A DNA stretch of 58,890 bases from Sporosarcina sp. (GCF_029257255.1 NZ_JARICI010000065.1:1-58890), one strand, 5' to 3'; counted from the stretch's first letter, positions 38,029-47,569 are shown. Numbers and translations are program-made. Notes: a model not told the origin generated them from the letters alone.

Positions 38029-38937
38029 TCAGCTTTCGATCCTATGTTGATCATAGCGATGCTGCTCAGTAAGCTTAGTCAGCTCAGCCAACAAATTAGG
38101 ATCAACCGGTGTTCTATAAGCATTAAGTGTCTCTCGGAGCTGTTCAGATGTTCTCGAACCGATTAAAGCAGAAGCGATCACCGGCTGCCTCAAATTAAAC
38201 GCCAGCGCAGCAGCATGAAGGTCAGTCGTTTTTTCAGAAAGAGCCTGGACAGTCTGCTGCAGTTCAGTTTGTGAATAGGACACAAAACCATCCATTGTTT
38301 TTACGCGTTCCAAACCTTCATCTGTCAGCAGGCCTTTGGCAATCGTTCCGCGTGTCACGACAGAAGCGCCATGTTGTTCAATCAGCGAGAAATATTCCTC
38401 AGGACGTCTGTCGAGCAGATTGTATTGCATCATAACAGAAACCGCACTACTGTTTTCAAGAAAACGCTGAATGACATTCGGACGGATAGAAGATATACCG
38501 TATTCACGAATGATACCTTCTTTTTTCAATGTCTCAAACGCTTCGATTGTCTCGTCTGCGTTATCTTCCATTGTACCTCCGTGAAGTTGATACAAATCAA
38601 TATAATCCAGTTGCAGCCGCAGCAGACTTTGCTTAACAGCAGACATAATATGCTCTTTCGAAGGATCCCATTTCCAGCCAGTTTCACCAGACGTCCACTT
38701 GTTTCCTGCTTTTGTTGCGATGATTAGATCTTTTCTTTTTTCTTTTAATACAGCTCCAACCAATTCTTCATTTGTCCCTTTATCATAGAGGTCTGCCGTA
38801 TCGAAATAATTCATTCCATTTTCTATCGCTTCATCAAGAACGGATCGAGCTGAATCCAGTTCTGTAGGCAAAGACATGCAGCCGAGTCCAAGCTCGGAAA
38901 CGTATAAATCACTTGAACCTACTTTTCGCTTCTTCAT
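38029..38937 (-). CDS. yqkF: Aldo/keto reductase (YqkF-like)
   Basis: A 302-residue NADPH-dependent oxidoreductase with the AKR tetrad: DTADLYDKG (Asp, Tyr), ATKAG (Lys) and YQLHGG (His). ATG 38937 lies eight bases behind aaaggag; an in-frame ATG at 38961 is upstream of that site. In B. subtilis yqkF is next to nudF, as here, though there the two are in line and here they are divergent. The substrate is unknown. Confidence 0.88.
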   Translation of the reverse strand: MKKRKVGSSDLYVSELGLGCMSLPTELDSARSVLDEAIENGMNYFDTADLYDKGTNEELVGAVLKEKRKDLIIATKAGNKWTSGETGWKWDPSKEHIMSAVKQSLLRLQLDYIDLYQLHGGTMEDNADETIEAFETLKKEGIIREYGISSIRPNVIQRFLENSSAVSVMMQYNLLDRRPEEYFSLIEQHGASVVTRGTIAKGLLTDEGLERVKTMDGFVSYSQTELQQTVQALSEKTTDLHAAALAFNLRQPVIASALIGSRTSEQLRETLNAYRTPVDPNLLAELTKLTEQHRYDQHRIES

Positions 38938-39009
38938 TTGCATCGCTCCTTTACCATTCATGGTACAATGAATACTGACAAGAAAACCAATGGAAAGGGT
39001 TGTGGTTTT

Positions 39010-39543
39010 ATGAAGTTTGAGGAACGAACCCTCTCGACAGAACAGATCTTTACAGGTAAAGTAATTTCAATGCAAGTTGATGAAGTAGAACTGCCTGACG
39101 GAAAAATTGCAAAGAGAGAACTGGTGAAACATCCGGGAGCAGTCGCAATTATTGCGATTACTGCAAATCGTAAACTAGTCCTCGTGGAACAATTTAGAAA
39201 AGCGCTTGAGCGCACCATTCTGGAGATCCCGGCAGGAAAGATCGAGCCCGGGGAAGAACCACAACTGACAGCTATCAGAGAATTGGAAGAAGAAACAGGC
39301 TACAGAGCGAACTCGTTCAAATATCTCCAATCCTTCTCGACCTCGCCGGGCTTTGCGGATGAAATCATACACTTGTACATAGCAGAAGACTTAGAAGTAG
39401 TAGAGAACCCTGCTGCCGGCGATGAAGACGAATTTATTCATGTAGTCGAAGTAACGATAGAAGAAGCAGAGGAAATGATCGCAAACGAGAGGATCTATGA
39501 CGCGAAAACCGTTGTGGCGGTTTGGTACGCAAAAAGTCTATGA
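39010..39543 (+). CDS. nudF: ADP-ribose pyrophosphatase (Nudix)
   Basis: Hydrolyses ADP-ribose to AMP and ribose-5-phosphate. 177 residues with a full Nudix box from Gly76 to Tyr98 (GKIEPGEE...RELEEETGY). The N-terminal KREXVKHPGAVA segment and the STSPGFADEIIHLY motif after the box place it with NudF rather than with other Nudix proteins. ATG 39010 follows aaaggg. It is the first of the nudF-to-pdp run of genes. Confidence 0.93.
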   Translation: MKFEERTLSTEQIFTGKVISMQVDEVELPDGKIAKRELVKHPGAVAIIAITANRKLVLVEQFRKALERTILEIPAGKIEPGEEPQLTAIRELEEETGYRANSFKYLQSFSTSPGFADEIIHLYIAEDLEVVENPAAGDEDEFIHVVEVTIEEAEEMIANERIYDAKTVVAVWYAKSL

Positions 39544-39606
39544 TTTGAAGATAAATTAGTACGGACAAGCATATGTTGTAAAAACGATGCGGAGGTGTCC
39601 TGTACT

Positions 39607-40119
39607 ATGGCTCGATCATTGTCTTTTATCTATTTATTCGTTATACTCGCAATCAGTTATATAGGAGGGGCTTTACTATTTAGAGAGTGGCCGGTTGCCG
39701 CTATGGATACAATTGTCGGCTTGTACGACCAGCGTGTAGTAAAAGGTCGGGAGGCTGCCATGTGGTCTCCGTTCATTACAACAATTCTATTTATTGCGGT
39801 AGTGCTTTTCCTGTCTCGCTATAAAAAGCTTCGGTTCATCATTATGCTGTTTGGTGCCGTGAAATGCGTCCTGTTTGGCCTGTCTTCTACATATTTACTG
39901 TCAGGCAGCATGAAATTCATTATGTATGCAGTCTGGTGGTTTCCGTTTCAGCTGGCGGGAAGTTTACTGTTTTTAATCTTGTGTACCGTGCTGCACCCAC
40001 CGTTTTTTGCTTCACCTGCTGTAAAAAAAGATCGACCGTTGTCTGCTGTACCGTTGCTGATCGGTATGATATTTATCGTTCAGTTACTGGAACTATCGAT
40101 CTTTCATTTTCTGAAATAA
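39607..40119 (+). CDS. Unknown multi-pass membrane protein between nudF and fur
   Basis: A 170-residue protein with about five hydrophobic segments (about 5-25, 56-73, 78-96, 105-125 and 145-165) and few charged residues. I do not recognise a family. ATG 39607 is chosen with ggaggt about ten bases before; GTG 39595 overlaps that site. In Bacillus species spoIIM or a small yqkK gene occupies this position, but the sequence does not resemble SpoIIM as I know it. Confidence 0.7.
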   Translation: MARSLSFIYLFVILAISYIGGALLFREWPVAAMDTIVGLYDQRVVKGREAAMWSPFITTILFIAVVLFLSRYKKLRFIIMLFGAVKCVLFGLSSTYLLSGSMKFIMYAVWWFPFQLAGSLLFLILCTVLHPPFFASPAVKKDRPLSAVPLLIGMIFIVQLLELSIFHFLK

Positions 40120-40159
40120 CTCTATTATTACACCGAATCAACGAAACATTTCCTTTCTA

Positions 40160-40189
40160 TTGTCTTCTTGAAAGACAGTTTGGTATAAT
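40160..40189 (+). promoter_or_regulatory. fur promoter with embedded inverted repeat
   Basis: TTGTCT (40160-40165), 18 bases, TATAAT (40184-40189). The spacer region carries TGTCTT (40161-40166) and AAGACA (40172-40177), an exact inverted repeat with a five-base centre, a possible operator. Confidence 0.55.
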
Positions 40190-40214
40190 GGAGACAATTT
40201 GAGGGGGGCGTCGT

Positions 40215-40685
40215 ATGGAAAGCCGAATTGAACGAATCAAGAAGCAATTGCACGGGGCCAGCTACAAGTTGACGCCTCAGCGTGAAGCGACTGTAGCAGT
40301 TCTTCTGGAAAATAAAGAAGACCATTTGAGTGCGGAAGATGTATTTCTCTTAGTGAAAGAGAAAGCGCCGGATATTGGACTGGCTACTGTCTATCGTACG
40401 TTGGAATTACTGACTGAATTAAAAGTTGTTGATAAAATTAACTTTGGCGATGGAGTGGCGCGCTATGATCTTCGAGAAGAAGGCGCAGCACGTTTCCATC
40501 ACCATTTGATTTGCTTAGAGTGTGGAGTAGTCGATGAGATTCAAGAAGACTTACTTGGAGAAGTGGAGAAAGTGGTGGAAGGCCGTTATGGATTTACGGT
40601 AAAAGACCATTGGCTGACTTTTCACGGCATCTGTAAACGATGTAAAGATGCAGAAAAAAGCAAAGAGGACGACGGGATGGCATAA
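40215..40685 (+). CDS. fur: Fur family metal-dependent repressor
   Basis: A 156-residue regulator: N-terminal winged helix (KLTPQREATVAVLLENKEDH; ATVYRTLELL recognition helix) and a C-terminal dimer/metal domain with HHHLICLECG and CKRCKD zinc cysteines. The position upstream of xerD and the size match Fur rather than PerR or Zur of Bacillus; paralogue identity cannot be proven from sequence reading alone. ATG 40215 follows gagggggg. Confidence 0.88.
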   Translation: MESRIERIKKQLHGASYKLTPQREATVAVLLENKEDHLSAEDVFLLVKEKAPDIGLATVYRTLELLTELKVVDKINFGDGVARYDLREEGAARFHHHLICLECGVVDEIQEDLLGEVEKVVEGRYGFTVKDHWLTFHGICKRCKDAEKSKEDDGMA

Positions 40686-40730
40686 GTGCTGTCCTTTTTT
40701 ACTTTTCCGGCAAAGGAGGAGATCATTTTG

Positions 40731-41630
40731 ATGAAGGATGCACAATTCGCTTTGGAAGATTACATACATTTCTTGACAGTAGAACGGCAACTCGCGCAAA
40801 ATACCATTAAATCGTATAAACGGGATTTAGCTTCTTATTTACAGTTTTTAAAAGGAACACAGCTGGAGACGCTTAATTCGATCGACCGTGCTGTTATACT
40901 GCAGTATATCCAGAAGCTGAAAGATAGCGGTAAGTCTTCGCGTACACTTTCGCGGCACATATCTTCTATTCGTTCGTTCCATCAGTTTTTAGTGAGAGAG
41001 CAAGTGATAACACATGACTGTACAATTCATTTGGAACTTCCTAAAATTGAACAGAAGCTGCCTGATGTCCTGTCAATTCCAGAGATCGAGCAATTGATGG
41101 ATATAATAGATTGTTCTGTTCCGCAGGGATTACGAGATTTAGCATTGCTGGAATTGTTATACGGAACAGGAATGAGGGTAAGTGAACTGATAGCGATTGA
41201 TTTGGCTGATCTTCATTTGACGATGGGGTTTGTAAGGGTGTTTGGTAAAGGGAGCAAAGAACGCATTGTGCCGCTCGGACGCTCTGCTATTGAAGCGTGT
41301 ACTGACTATTTAAATGAAGCCCGTCCTAAATTTATTGGAAAAGGACAAGATACGGAGGCATTGTTTGTCAATATGCATGGCAGACGCTTGACGAGACAGG
41401 GATGCTGGAAAATACTGAAGGAAGCTGGACAAAAAGCCAATATCCGTAAAGTAATTTCTCCGCATTTATTGCGCCATTCTTTCGCTACACATCTCATTGA
41501 AAATGGAGCAGATTTGCGGGCAGTCCAGGAAATGCTGGGTCATGCAGATATTTCGACAACACAGCTCTATACGCACGTCAGTAAAAAACGTCTGAAGGAT
41601 GTCTATAGCATGTATCATCCTCGCGCGTAA
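40731..41630 (+). CDS. xerD: Site-specific tyrosine recombinase XerD
   Basis: Resolves chromosome dimers at dif with its XerC-type partner. 299 residues: N-terminal SAM-like DNA-binding domain, then the catalytic domain with Arg in GTGMRVSEL, Lys in [30 protein letters not shown] and the nucleophile Tyr in LYTHVS. The start is ATG 40731, or TTG 40728 which has better spacing to aaggagg (8 bases). The frame upstream to 40686 runs through the ribosome site. It lies between fur and deoB as in B. subtilis. Confidence 0.95.
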   Translation: MKDAQFALEDYIHFLTVERQLAQNTIKSYKRDLASYLQFLKGTQLETLNSIDRAVILQYIQKLKDSGKSSRTLSRHISSIRSFHQFLVREQVITHDCTIHLELPKIEQKLPDVLSIPEIEQLMDIIDCSVPQGLRDLALLELLYGTGMRVSELIAIDLADLHLTMGFVRVFGKGSKERIVPLGRSAIEACTDYLNEARPKFIGKGQDTEALFVNMHGRRLTRQGCWKILKEAGQKANIRKVISPHLLRHSFATHLIENGADLRAVQEMLGHADISTTQLYTHVSKKRLKDVYSMYHPRA

Positions 41631-41649
41631 AAATATTGGAGGTTTTATT

Positions 41650-42843
41650 ATGAGAGATTTACGTTATAATCGAATTCATTTAATCGTCTTGGACTCTGTA
41701 GGAATTGGTGAAGCACCGGATGCTGAAGCTTTTGGTGATGTTGGTTCAAATACACTTGGACATATTGGAGAAGAAATGGACGGTCTTCATCTGCCGAATC
41801 TAGAACGTCTTGGTCTGGCGAATATTGCGCCGATTAAGGGTCTGTCTCCTCAAAAAGAAGCGCAGGGCTATTATACGAAAATGGAAGAAGCATCTGTTGG
41901 TAAAGATACGATGACAGGGCACTGGGAAATCATGGGCTTACGTATAGACAAGCCTTTCAAAGTTTATCCGAACGGTTTCCCGAAAGAATTAATTGACGAG
42001 CTGGAATTGAAAACGGGCCGCAAAGTGATTTGTAACAAACCGGCTAGCGGAACAGAAGTAATTGAAGAGTTTGGACCTGAGCATATGGAAACAGGTGCAA
42101 TCATTGTCTATACTTCTGCAGATCCAGTGCTGCAAATTGCGATGCACGAGGATATTATTCCGATCGAAGAACAATATCGAATCTGTGAAATTGCAAGAGA
42201 ATTGACACTTCAGCCGGAATATTTGGTCGGCCGTGTCATCGCAAGACCTTTTGTTGGGAAACCTGGTACATTCAAGCGTACTACGAACCGTCATGATTAC
42301 GCGTTGAAACCATTTGGCAAAACGGTTATGAACGAACTGAAGGATCAAGGTTTTGACGTCATTGCAATTGGTAAGATTGCTGATATTTATAATGGTGAAG
42401 GCGTGACAGAAGCTGTCCGAACCAGCAGCAATATGGACGGTGTCGATAAATTAGTTGATGTAATGAAAAAAGATTTTGAAGGAATCAGCTTTGTGAATCT
42501 CGTAGACTTTGATGCGTTGTACGGTCACCGCCGCGATCCGATCGGCTATGGGAAAGCGCTAGAGGAGTTCGATGCTAGAATGCCTGAAATTATGGCAGCT
42601 TTAGAACCGAATGATTTATTAATCATCACAGCAGATCACGGAAACGATCCGGTTCATGAAGGGACGGATCATACAAGAGAGTATGTACCGCTTTTAGTGT
42701 ATTCACCAAGCAATAGAGCTTCAGGTAAACTGCCGATCCGTAAGACATTCTCTGATATTGGAGCAACCATTGCGGAGAACTTCCAAGTAGATCTTCCGGA
42801 ATATGGCGAAAGTTTTTTATCATCATTAACTGAGGAGGAATAA
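41650..42843 (+). CDS. deoB: Phosphopentomutase
   Basis: Interconverts (deoxy)ribose-1- and -5-phosphate, linking nucleoside phosphorolysis to central metabolism. 397 residues of the alkaline phosphatase-like metalloenzyme fold: [17 protein letters not shown] with a metal Asp, the active-site Thr in [12 protein letters not shown], and metal residues in ITADHGNDP and [13 protein letters not shown] 41650 follows ttggagg. pdp follows after four bases. Confidence 0.96.
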   Translation: MRDLRYNRIHLIVLDSVGIGEAPDAEAFGDVGSNTLGHIGEEMDGLHLPNLERLGLANIAPIKGLSPQKEAQGYYTKMEEASVGKDTMTGHWEIMGLRIDKPFKVYPNGFPKELIDELELKTGRKVICNKPASGTEVIEEFGPEHMETGAIIVYTSADPVLQIAMHEDIIPIEEQYRICEIARELTLQPEYLVGRVIARPFVGKPGTFKRTTNRHDYALKPFGKTVMNELKDQGFDVIAIGKIADIYNGEGVTEAVRTSSNMDGVDKLVDVMKKDFEGISFVNLVDFDALYGHRRDPIGYGKALEEFDARMPEIMAALEPNDLLIITADHGNDPVHEGTDHTREYVPLLVYSPSNRASGKLPIRKTFSDIGATIAENFQVDLPEYGESFLSSLTEEE

Positions 42844-42847
42844 TAGT

Positions 42848-44143
42848 ATGAGAATGGTTGATGTTATTCAAAAGAAGCGCGACGGCGAAGAGCTGACGAA
42901 AGAAGAAATCGAGTTTTTCGTCAACGGCTATACAGACGGTTCCATTCCTGATTATCAAGCAAGTGCGTTCCTGATGGCGATTTATTTCCAGAAGATGACG
43001 ACTGAAGAGCAGGGGTATTTGACATTGGCAATGGCGGAGTCAGGTGATCAGATTGACCTGTCTGCTATTGAAGGCGTGAAAGTGGATAAGCATTCTACTG
43101 GAGGAGTAGGCGATACGACGACTTTAATCCTTGCTCCTCTAGTAGCTGCCTGCGGTGTGCCTGTAGCGAAAATGAGTGGTCGCGGACTCGGTCATACAGG
43201 GGGGACGCTCGATAAGCTGGAAGCAATCGAAGGCTTCCATGTTGAAATCTCAACAGAACAATTCATTGAACAAGTTAATGATCTGAAGATTGCTGTCATC
43301 GGACAAAGCGGAAATTTGACGCCTGCCGATAAAAAACTATATGCGTTACGGGACGTTACAGCGACTGTAGACAGCATTCCTCTGATTGCCAGCTCTATCA
43401 TGAGCAAGAAGCTGGCAGCGGGCGCAGACGCCATCGTGCTCGATGTTAAAACGGGTGCTGGTGCATTCATGAAGACTCTGGAAGATTCGAAGCAATTGGC
43501 TGATGCCATGGTAGCAATCGGCAATGAGGTTGGCCGCAATACGAGCGCTGTCATTTCCGACATGAGTCAGCCATTAGGTCTCGCTATCGGCAATGCCTTA
43601 GAAGTCAAAGAAGCGATCGAAACTCTTCAAGGTAATGGACCGGAAGACCTGACAGAACTTTGTCTCGTGCTCGGCAGTAAAATGCTGCTAGCCGCAAATA
43701 AAGCGGAAACAGAAGAAGACGCACGGAGTCAGCTGCAAAGCGTCATGGAAAATGGTGAAGCACTTAACTTGTTCGGTGAGCTAATCAGAGCGCAAGGTGG
43801 AAATCCAGAAGTCATAAAAAATCCAGAACTTCTGCCTCAAGCAGAGTATCAAATTGAAGTGCCGGCTAAGACAAGCGGTTACGTCAGCGAAATCGATGCG
43901 GACGAAGTTGGAGTCGCAGCCATGCTGCTCGGTGCAGGGCGTGCCACAAAAGAAGATGTCATTGACCTCGCAGTAGGAATTGTTCTCCAGAAAAAAATCG
44001 GAGACAGCGTAAAAGAAGGCGAGACATTAGCTATTCTGCATACCAACAAAAAAAACGCGGAAGATTCCATCAAACTGCTCCAGGACCACATCAGCATCAC
44101 CAAAGAAAAAATACAAACACCATCACTAATCCACACACTTTAA
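42848..44143 (+). CDS. pdp: Pyrimidine-nucleoside phosphorylase
   Basis: Phosphorolyses uridine, thymidine and deoxyuridine, giving the sugar-1-phosphate used by DeoB. 431 residues: [19 protein letters not shown] (phosphate and sugar site), [18 protein letters not shown], and a C-terminal alpha/beta domain with [14 protein letters not shown]. In B. subtilis the gene after deoB (drm) is a purine nucleoside phosphorylase; here a pyrimidine enzyme takes that place. ATG 42848 follows gaggagg. Confidence 0.96.
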   Translation: MRMVDVIQKKRDGEELTKEEIEFFVNGYTDGSIPDYQASAFLMAIYFQKMTTEEQGYLTLAMAESGDQIDLSAIEGVKVDKHSTGGVGDTTTLILAPLVAACGVPVAKMSGRGLGHTGGTLDKLEAIEGFHVEISTEQFIEQVNDLKIAVIGQSGNLTPADKKLYALRDVTATVDSIPLIASSIMSKKLAAGADAIVLDVKTGAGAFMKTLEDSKQLADAMVAIGNEVGRNTSAVISDMSQPLGLAIGNALEVKEAIETLQGNGPEDLTELCLVLGSKMLLAANKAETEEDARSQLQSVMENGEALNLFGELIRAQGGNPEVIKNPELLPQAEYQIEVPAKTSGYVSEIDADEVGVAAMLLGAGRATKEDVIDLAVGIVLQKKIGDSVKEGETLAILHTNKKNAEDSIKLLQDHISITKEKIQTPSLIHTL

Positions 44144-44150
44144 AAAATAT

Positions 44151-44210
44151 AAGCCATACAGCTGTCTGAACCCTTGAAAAAGGATTTGGACAGACTGTAT
44201 GGCTTTTTTT
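44151..44210 (+). terminator. Terminator after pdp
   Basis: aagccatacag...tgtctgaa pairs with ttggaca...ctgtatggctt, then TTTTTT. Confidence 0.9.
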
Positions 44211-44264
44211 GTTATCTATGTGTAGAAATGATTTTCGTTGTACATACTCAACAATAGTTCTTAA

Positions 44265-44406
44265 AAAACCTAGTCATTTTAATAAATACTGAGAATACGT
44301 GCTGGCTGGCTCATGGCGTAAGGCAATTCGCCAGCGCCGAAGCGATATTAGGACTGTTAATGCCTGTCGCAAACTAAGAAGTTATAGGGGCTGATGACTA
44401 GTTTTG
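44265..44406 (+). other. Structured intergenic region upstream of spoIIAA
   Basis: AAAA-C-CTAGTCAT (44265-44277) pairs with ATGACTAG-TTTT (44394-44405), 12 pairs with one bulge, closing a domain of about 115 bases. Inside are a stem with GCTGGC (44301-44306) and GCCAGC (44330-44335) and a second with GCGA (44342-44345) and TCGC (44367-44370). I recognise no Rfam-type motif. It could be an RNA, a leader, or a decayed element. Confidence 0.45.
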
Positions 44407-44444
44407 TCTAAAGTAAAGGATTCGGGTTCTAAATATGTAATGAT
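44402..44444 (+). promoter_or_regulatory. Candidate Spo0A box and sigma-H promoter for spoIIA
   Basis: TTTTGTCTAAA (44402-44412) resembles the Spo0A box TTTGTCGAA with one change. It is followed by AAAGGATT (44415-44422), like a sigma-H -35, and after 14 bases GTAATGAT (44437-44444), a weak match to its GAAT-type -10. The B. subtilis spoIIA operon is driven by sigma-H and Spo0A, so the arrangement fits. Confidence 0.45.
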
Positions 44445-44471
44445 ACCTTCATGAAGGAGGCGTTTAAACAT

Positions 44472-44825
44472 ATGGCAAATATTACCCAATTGGAAAATGG
44501 CGTCGTCGTAATAACGTTAGCAGGTGAACTCGATAACCATGAAGCCAATCAAATTAGAGCAGAAGTATCCACGGCAATTTATACAGGAAAAACCAACGCA
44601 ATCATATGGGACCTGAACCTCTTAGGATTCATGGACAGTGCAGGAATTGGATTAATTTTAGGGAGAATGCGCGATTTGGCACCCGTCAATGGTGAAACAT
44701 TGATACTGAATCCGTCACCAACAATGGAAAAGATCTTTCAATTTTCGGGACTTGGCGATGCAATTAGAAAATGTACAGTCGAACAAGCAATCGACGAAAT
44801 CGGAGGGGTTGTACATGAAAAATGA
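44472..44825 (+). CDS. spoIIAA: Anti-sigma F factor antagonist
   Basis: A 117-residue STAS protein, the B. subtilis length. When dephosphorylated by SpoIIE it releases sigma F from SpoIIAB in the forespore. The phosphorylatable serine is in FMDSAGIGLILG (Ser56). ATG 44472 lies 11 bases behind gaaggagg; an upstream in-frame ATG at 44451 overlaps that site. It overlaps the spoIIAB start. Confidence 0.97.
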   Translation: MANITQLENGVVVITLAGELDNHEANQIRAEVSTAIYTGKTNAIIWDLNLLGFMDSAGIGLILGRMRDLAPVNGETLILNPSPTMEKIFQFSGLGDAIRKCTVEQAIDEIGGVVHEK

Positions 44826-45261
44826 GTTAACATTATCGTTTCTGGCGATAGAAGAAAATGAAGCACTCGCAAGAATGGCGATGACCTGTTTCATCACGCC
44901 GCTGGATCCGACACTGGAAGAAATATCAGAATTTAAAACGATCGTGTCAGAAGCTGTTACAAACGCAATTATTCACGGTTATGAATGTGACGGCAAAAGC
45001 CTTGTAACAATCCATGCAACAATTGAAGACCGTAATATTAAAATGACCGTAACAGATGAAGGTATGGGGATTTTTGATGTGGAACAGGCAATGGAGCCGA
45101 TGTTCACGACCAAACCTCAAATGGAGCGTTCGGGTATGGGCTTCACCATTATGGAGAGTTTTGCCGATTGTATCCGTGTAGATTCGACCCTTGGAAACGG
45201 GACCGTCGTAACATTTGAAAAAAGCTTTTCTCCCATTATAGAAGTAAGCAGAATGAGGTGA
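44815..45261 (+). CDS. spoIIAB: Anti-sigma F factor / serine kinase
   Basis: A 148-residue GHKL kinase that binds sigma F and phosphorylates SpoIIAA. The N box EAVTNAIIHGY, G1 box TDEGMGI and G2 box GMGFTIME are all present. ATG 44815 follows cggagggg and lies inside the spoIIAA 3' end (11-base overlap), ensuring matched synthesis. sigF starts three bases after its stop. Confidence 0.97.
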   Translation: MKNELTLSFLAIEENEALARMAMTCFITPLDPTLEEISEFKTIVSEAVTNAIIHGYECDGKSLVTIHATIEDRNIKMTVTDEGMGIFDVEQAMEPMFTTKPQMERSGMGFTIMESFADCIRVDSTLGNGTVVTFEKSFSPIIEVSRMR

Positions 45262-45264
45262 CAT

Positions 45265-46053
45265 ATGGAAGCATCTGTTGAGAAGCAGCACGCTCTATTG
45301 TCACAAGAGAAAATGCGGGAACTCATCCTAGAATCACAAGCGGGTGACAAAGAAGCCAGGCGAATGATGGTAGAGGGAAACACACGGCTAGTGTGGTCCA
45401 TTGTTCAACGATTTGCTTCGCGTGGTGCGGATTTAGAAGATTTATTTCAAATTGGCTGTATCGGCTTGATGAAATCCATAGACAAGTTTGACCTTTCATA
45501 TGAAGTGAAGTTTTCAACATATGCTGTGCCGATGATTGTCGGAGAAATCCAGCGCTATCTGCGCGATGACGGCATGGTGAAAGTAGGCAGGACCATTCGC
45601 GAATTAAGCTACAAAATTCGGCACGCGACGGATGATTTCATTAAGAAACAAGGGCGGTCTCCTTCGATTTCAGAAGTGGCGGAAATTCTTGAAGTGACAG
45701 TAGAAGATATTATTTTAGCGACGGACGCATTGCGGGATCCTGCTTCGCTTCATGAACAGTTGTATGAAAGTGAAGGAGACAGTTTGACGCTCATGGATCA
45801 ACTACGTGACGACCGGTCGGAGCGAGTATTTGATCATATACCATTGCGAGATGTAATTAGCCGTCTGAATAAACGAGACCAAACCATCATTTACATGCGT
45901 TATTACTTAGATTGCACACAAAGTGATATCGCCGAACGTATCGGTATTTCTCAAGTTCAGGTATCACGGCTTGAGAAGAAAATCCTCGCGCAAATAAAAA
46001 CCTGGATGGGTGCAAATGCTGAGGATCAACTTGAGAAGGTGAGGAGAAAATAA
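45265..46053 (+). CDS. sigF: RNA polymerase sigma factor F
   Basis: Forespore-specific sigma factor. 262 residues: region 2 (LVWSIVQRFASRGADLEDLFQIGCIG, shown here in part, with the -10 helix around FSTYAVPMIVGEIQR), region 3 (VGRTIRELSYK) and region 4 with the helix-turn-helix TQSDIAERIGISQVQVSR. It is the third gene of the spoIIA operon. Directly after it comes spoVAF rather than the spoVAA-AE genes. Confidence 0.97.
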   Translation: MEASVEKQHALLSQEKMRELILESQAGDKEARRMMVEGNTRLVWSIVQRFASRGADLEDLFQIGCIGLMKSIDKFDLSYEVKFSTYAVPMIVGEIQRYLRDDGMVKVGRTIRELSYKIRHATDDFIKKQGRSPSISEVAEILEVTVEDIILATDALRDPASLHEQLYESEGDSLTLMDQLRDDRSERVFDHIPLRDVISRLNKRDQTIIYMRYYLDCTQSDIAERIGISQVQVSRLEKKILAQIKTWMGANAEDQLEKVRRK

Positions 46054-46054
46054 T

Positions 46055-47515
46055 TTGACCGACAATCTGTTTACGTCTATAAGAGAAGGGGAAAGGTGGT
46101 TTATCAACCAGTTCGGCAAAGACGAGTCATTTGACGCGACACGCCGACGGATCCACCTGTGGGATAAAGAAATACTTCTTCTGTATATAAATGGACTGGT
46201 AGATGGAGAGGTCTTGACAACCTTACTGACAGAAATGCAATACCGCAATGAATTATTCAAGTCTGCTTCATCTGATGAAGAAACAGATCGTGCAATGGTC
46301 GATTACTTTCCGTATCATGCACTTGAAGTGGCGAAAGACGAAGATTCAATTGCTAAATCTATTTTGAGCGGACAGGCCGTCTTCGTAATGAAAGACGGCT
46401 TTACGTTCATATTGGACGTTCGTTCCTATCCCGGCAGGCAACCTGAAGAGCCGGACACCGAGAAAGTAATTCGGGGCTCGCGAGACGGCTTTACGGAAAA
46501 TATCTTAACGAACACCGCATTGATCCGCAGAAGGTTGCGTGCGACGGAACTGCGATTCGAAATGCATGAAACATCTGTAAAAGGCAAGACGGATATCGCC
46601 ATCGCTTTTATGAAAGGTGCAGCGAATGAAGAACATCTGAATTTTGTCCGTGAACGGCTCGATAATCTAGAAACGGATGGTCTGACAATGACCGATAAAT
46701 CGCTTGAGGAATTCCTGTTCAAGCAAGGGTTCCATCCTATGCCCTTTGTACGCTATACGGAGCGCGCGGATATTTGCGCAGCCCATTTGCTAGAAGGACA
46801 TATTGCGATCATCGTGGATACATCGCCTTCTGTAATTCTCGTGCCTGTTACACTTGTACACCATATGCAGCACGCAGAGGAATACAGGCAAGCGCCGCTG
46901 ATCGGGACGTTCATTCGAATGGTGCGCTTTACAGGTACATTTCTAAGTCTGGTTATGCTGCCGTTCTGGTATTTGCTGTCGACTGAAAAGCAGTTCGTTC
47001 CGGAGGCGATCAAGTATATCGGACCGAATGAATGGGGAGAAGTGCCGCTATTCGTACAGCTCATTCTGGCAGATGTTGGAATCGAAGTGTTGCGGATGGC
47101 GGCCATTCATACGCCTACCCCGCTGTCGACCGCTATGGGCTTAGTGGCTGCGATTGTCATCGGTCAGGTAGCGATTGACGTGGGGCTGTTTTCTTCGGAA
47201 GTCGTGCTCTATGTCGCTGTCAGCGCAATTTTAACGTTTGCCATTCCTTCATTCGAATTGAGCATTACAACGAAAGTGTTCCGCATCTTTTTACTTGTAT
47301 CAACGGCTTTATTCGGAGCACCCGGATTTTTCGTAGCTTTCGCAGTAATGTACTTCTATTTATGCTCACTGAAACCGATGAATGTGCCATATTTGTGGCC
47401 GTTCACACCGTTTTTCCCAAAAGCACTGCTGAGAGTCTTGATACGTTTCCCTATGACAATCGATGACCCGAGGCCATTTATTACGAAATCACCGAACCGT
47501 GACCGAATGTCATAA
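46055..47515 (+). CDS. spoVAF: SpoVAF, GerA-type spore membrane protein
   Basis: A 486-residue GerAA/SpoVAF family protein: soluble N-terminal half (about 1-270) containing ILSGQAVFVMKDGF, RQPEEPDTEKVIRGSRDGFTE (partly shown) and LIRRRLRATELRFE, then about four to five membrane helices with IHTPTPLSTAMGLVAAIVIGQVAID. It accelerates germination in Bacillus. TTG 46055 is one base after the sigF stop, with gaggag eight bases before. The order sigF-spoVAF-lysA lacks the usual six intervening spoVA genes. Confidence 0.92.
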   Translation: MTDNLFTSIREGERWFINQFGKDESFDATRRRIHLWDKEILLLYINGLVDGEVLTTLLTEMQYRNELFKSASSDEETDRAMVDYFPYHALEVAKDEDSIAKSILSGQAVFVMKDGFTFILDVRSYPGRQPEEPDTEKVIRGSRDGFTENILTNTALIRRRLRATELRFEMHETSVKGKTDIAIAFMKGAANEEHLNFVRERLDNLETDGLTMTDKSLEEFLFKQGFHPMPFVRYTERADICAAHLLEGHIAIIVDTSPSVILVPVTLVHHMQHAEEYRQAPLIGTFIRMVRFTGTFLSLVMLPFWYLLSTEKQFVPEAIKYIGPNEWGEVPLFVQLILADVGIEVLRMAAIHTPTPLSTAMGLVAAIVIGQVAIDVGLFSSEVVLYVAVSAILTFAIPSFELSITTKVFRIFLLVSTALFGAPGFFVAFAVMYFYLCSLKPMNVPYLWPFTPFFPKALLRVLIRFPMTIDDPRPFITKSPNRDRMS

Positions 47516-47569
47516 TTTACGTTCATTCCCATAGAAGATTGCCTCCCTCTATCTTGTTATGATAAAGTT

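Noticed and set aside
44281..44400. A second group II intron fragment upstream of spoIIAA
   Set aside because: A short stretch resembles a domain VI stem (gcga...tcgcaaact) but there is no domain V hairpin.
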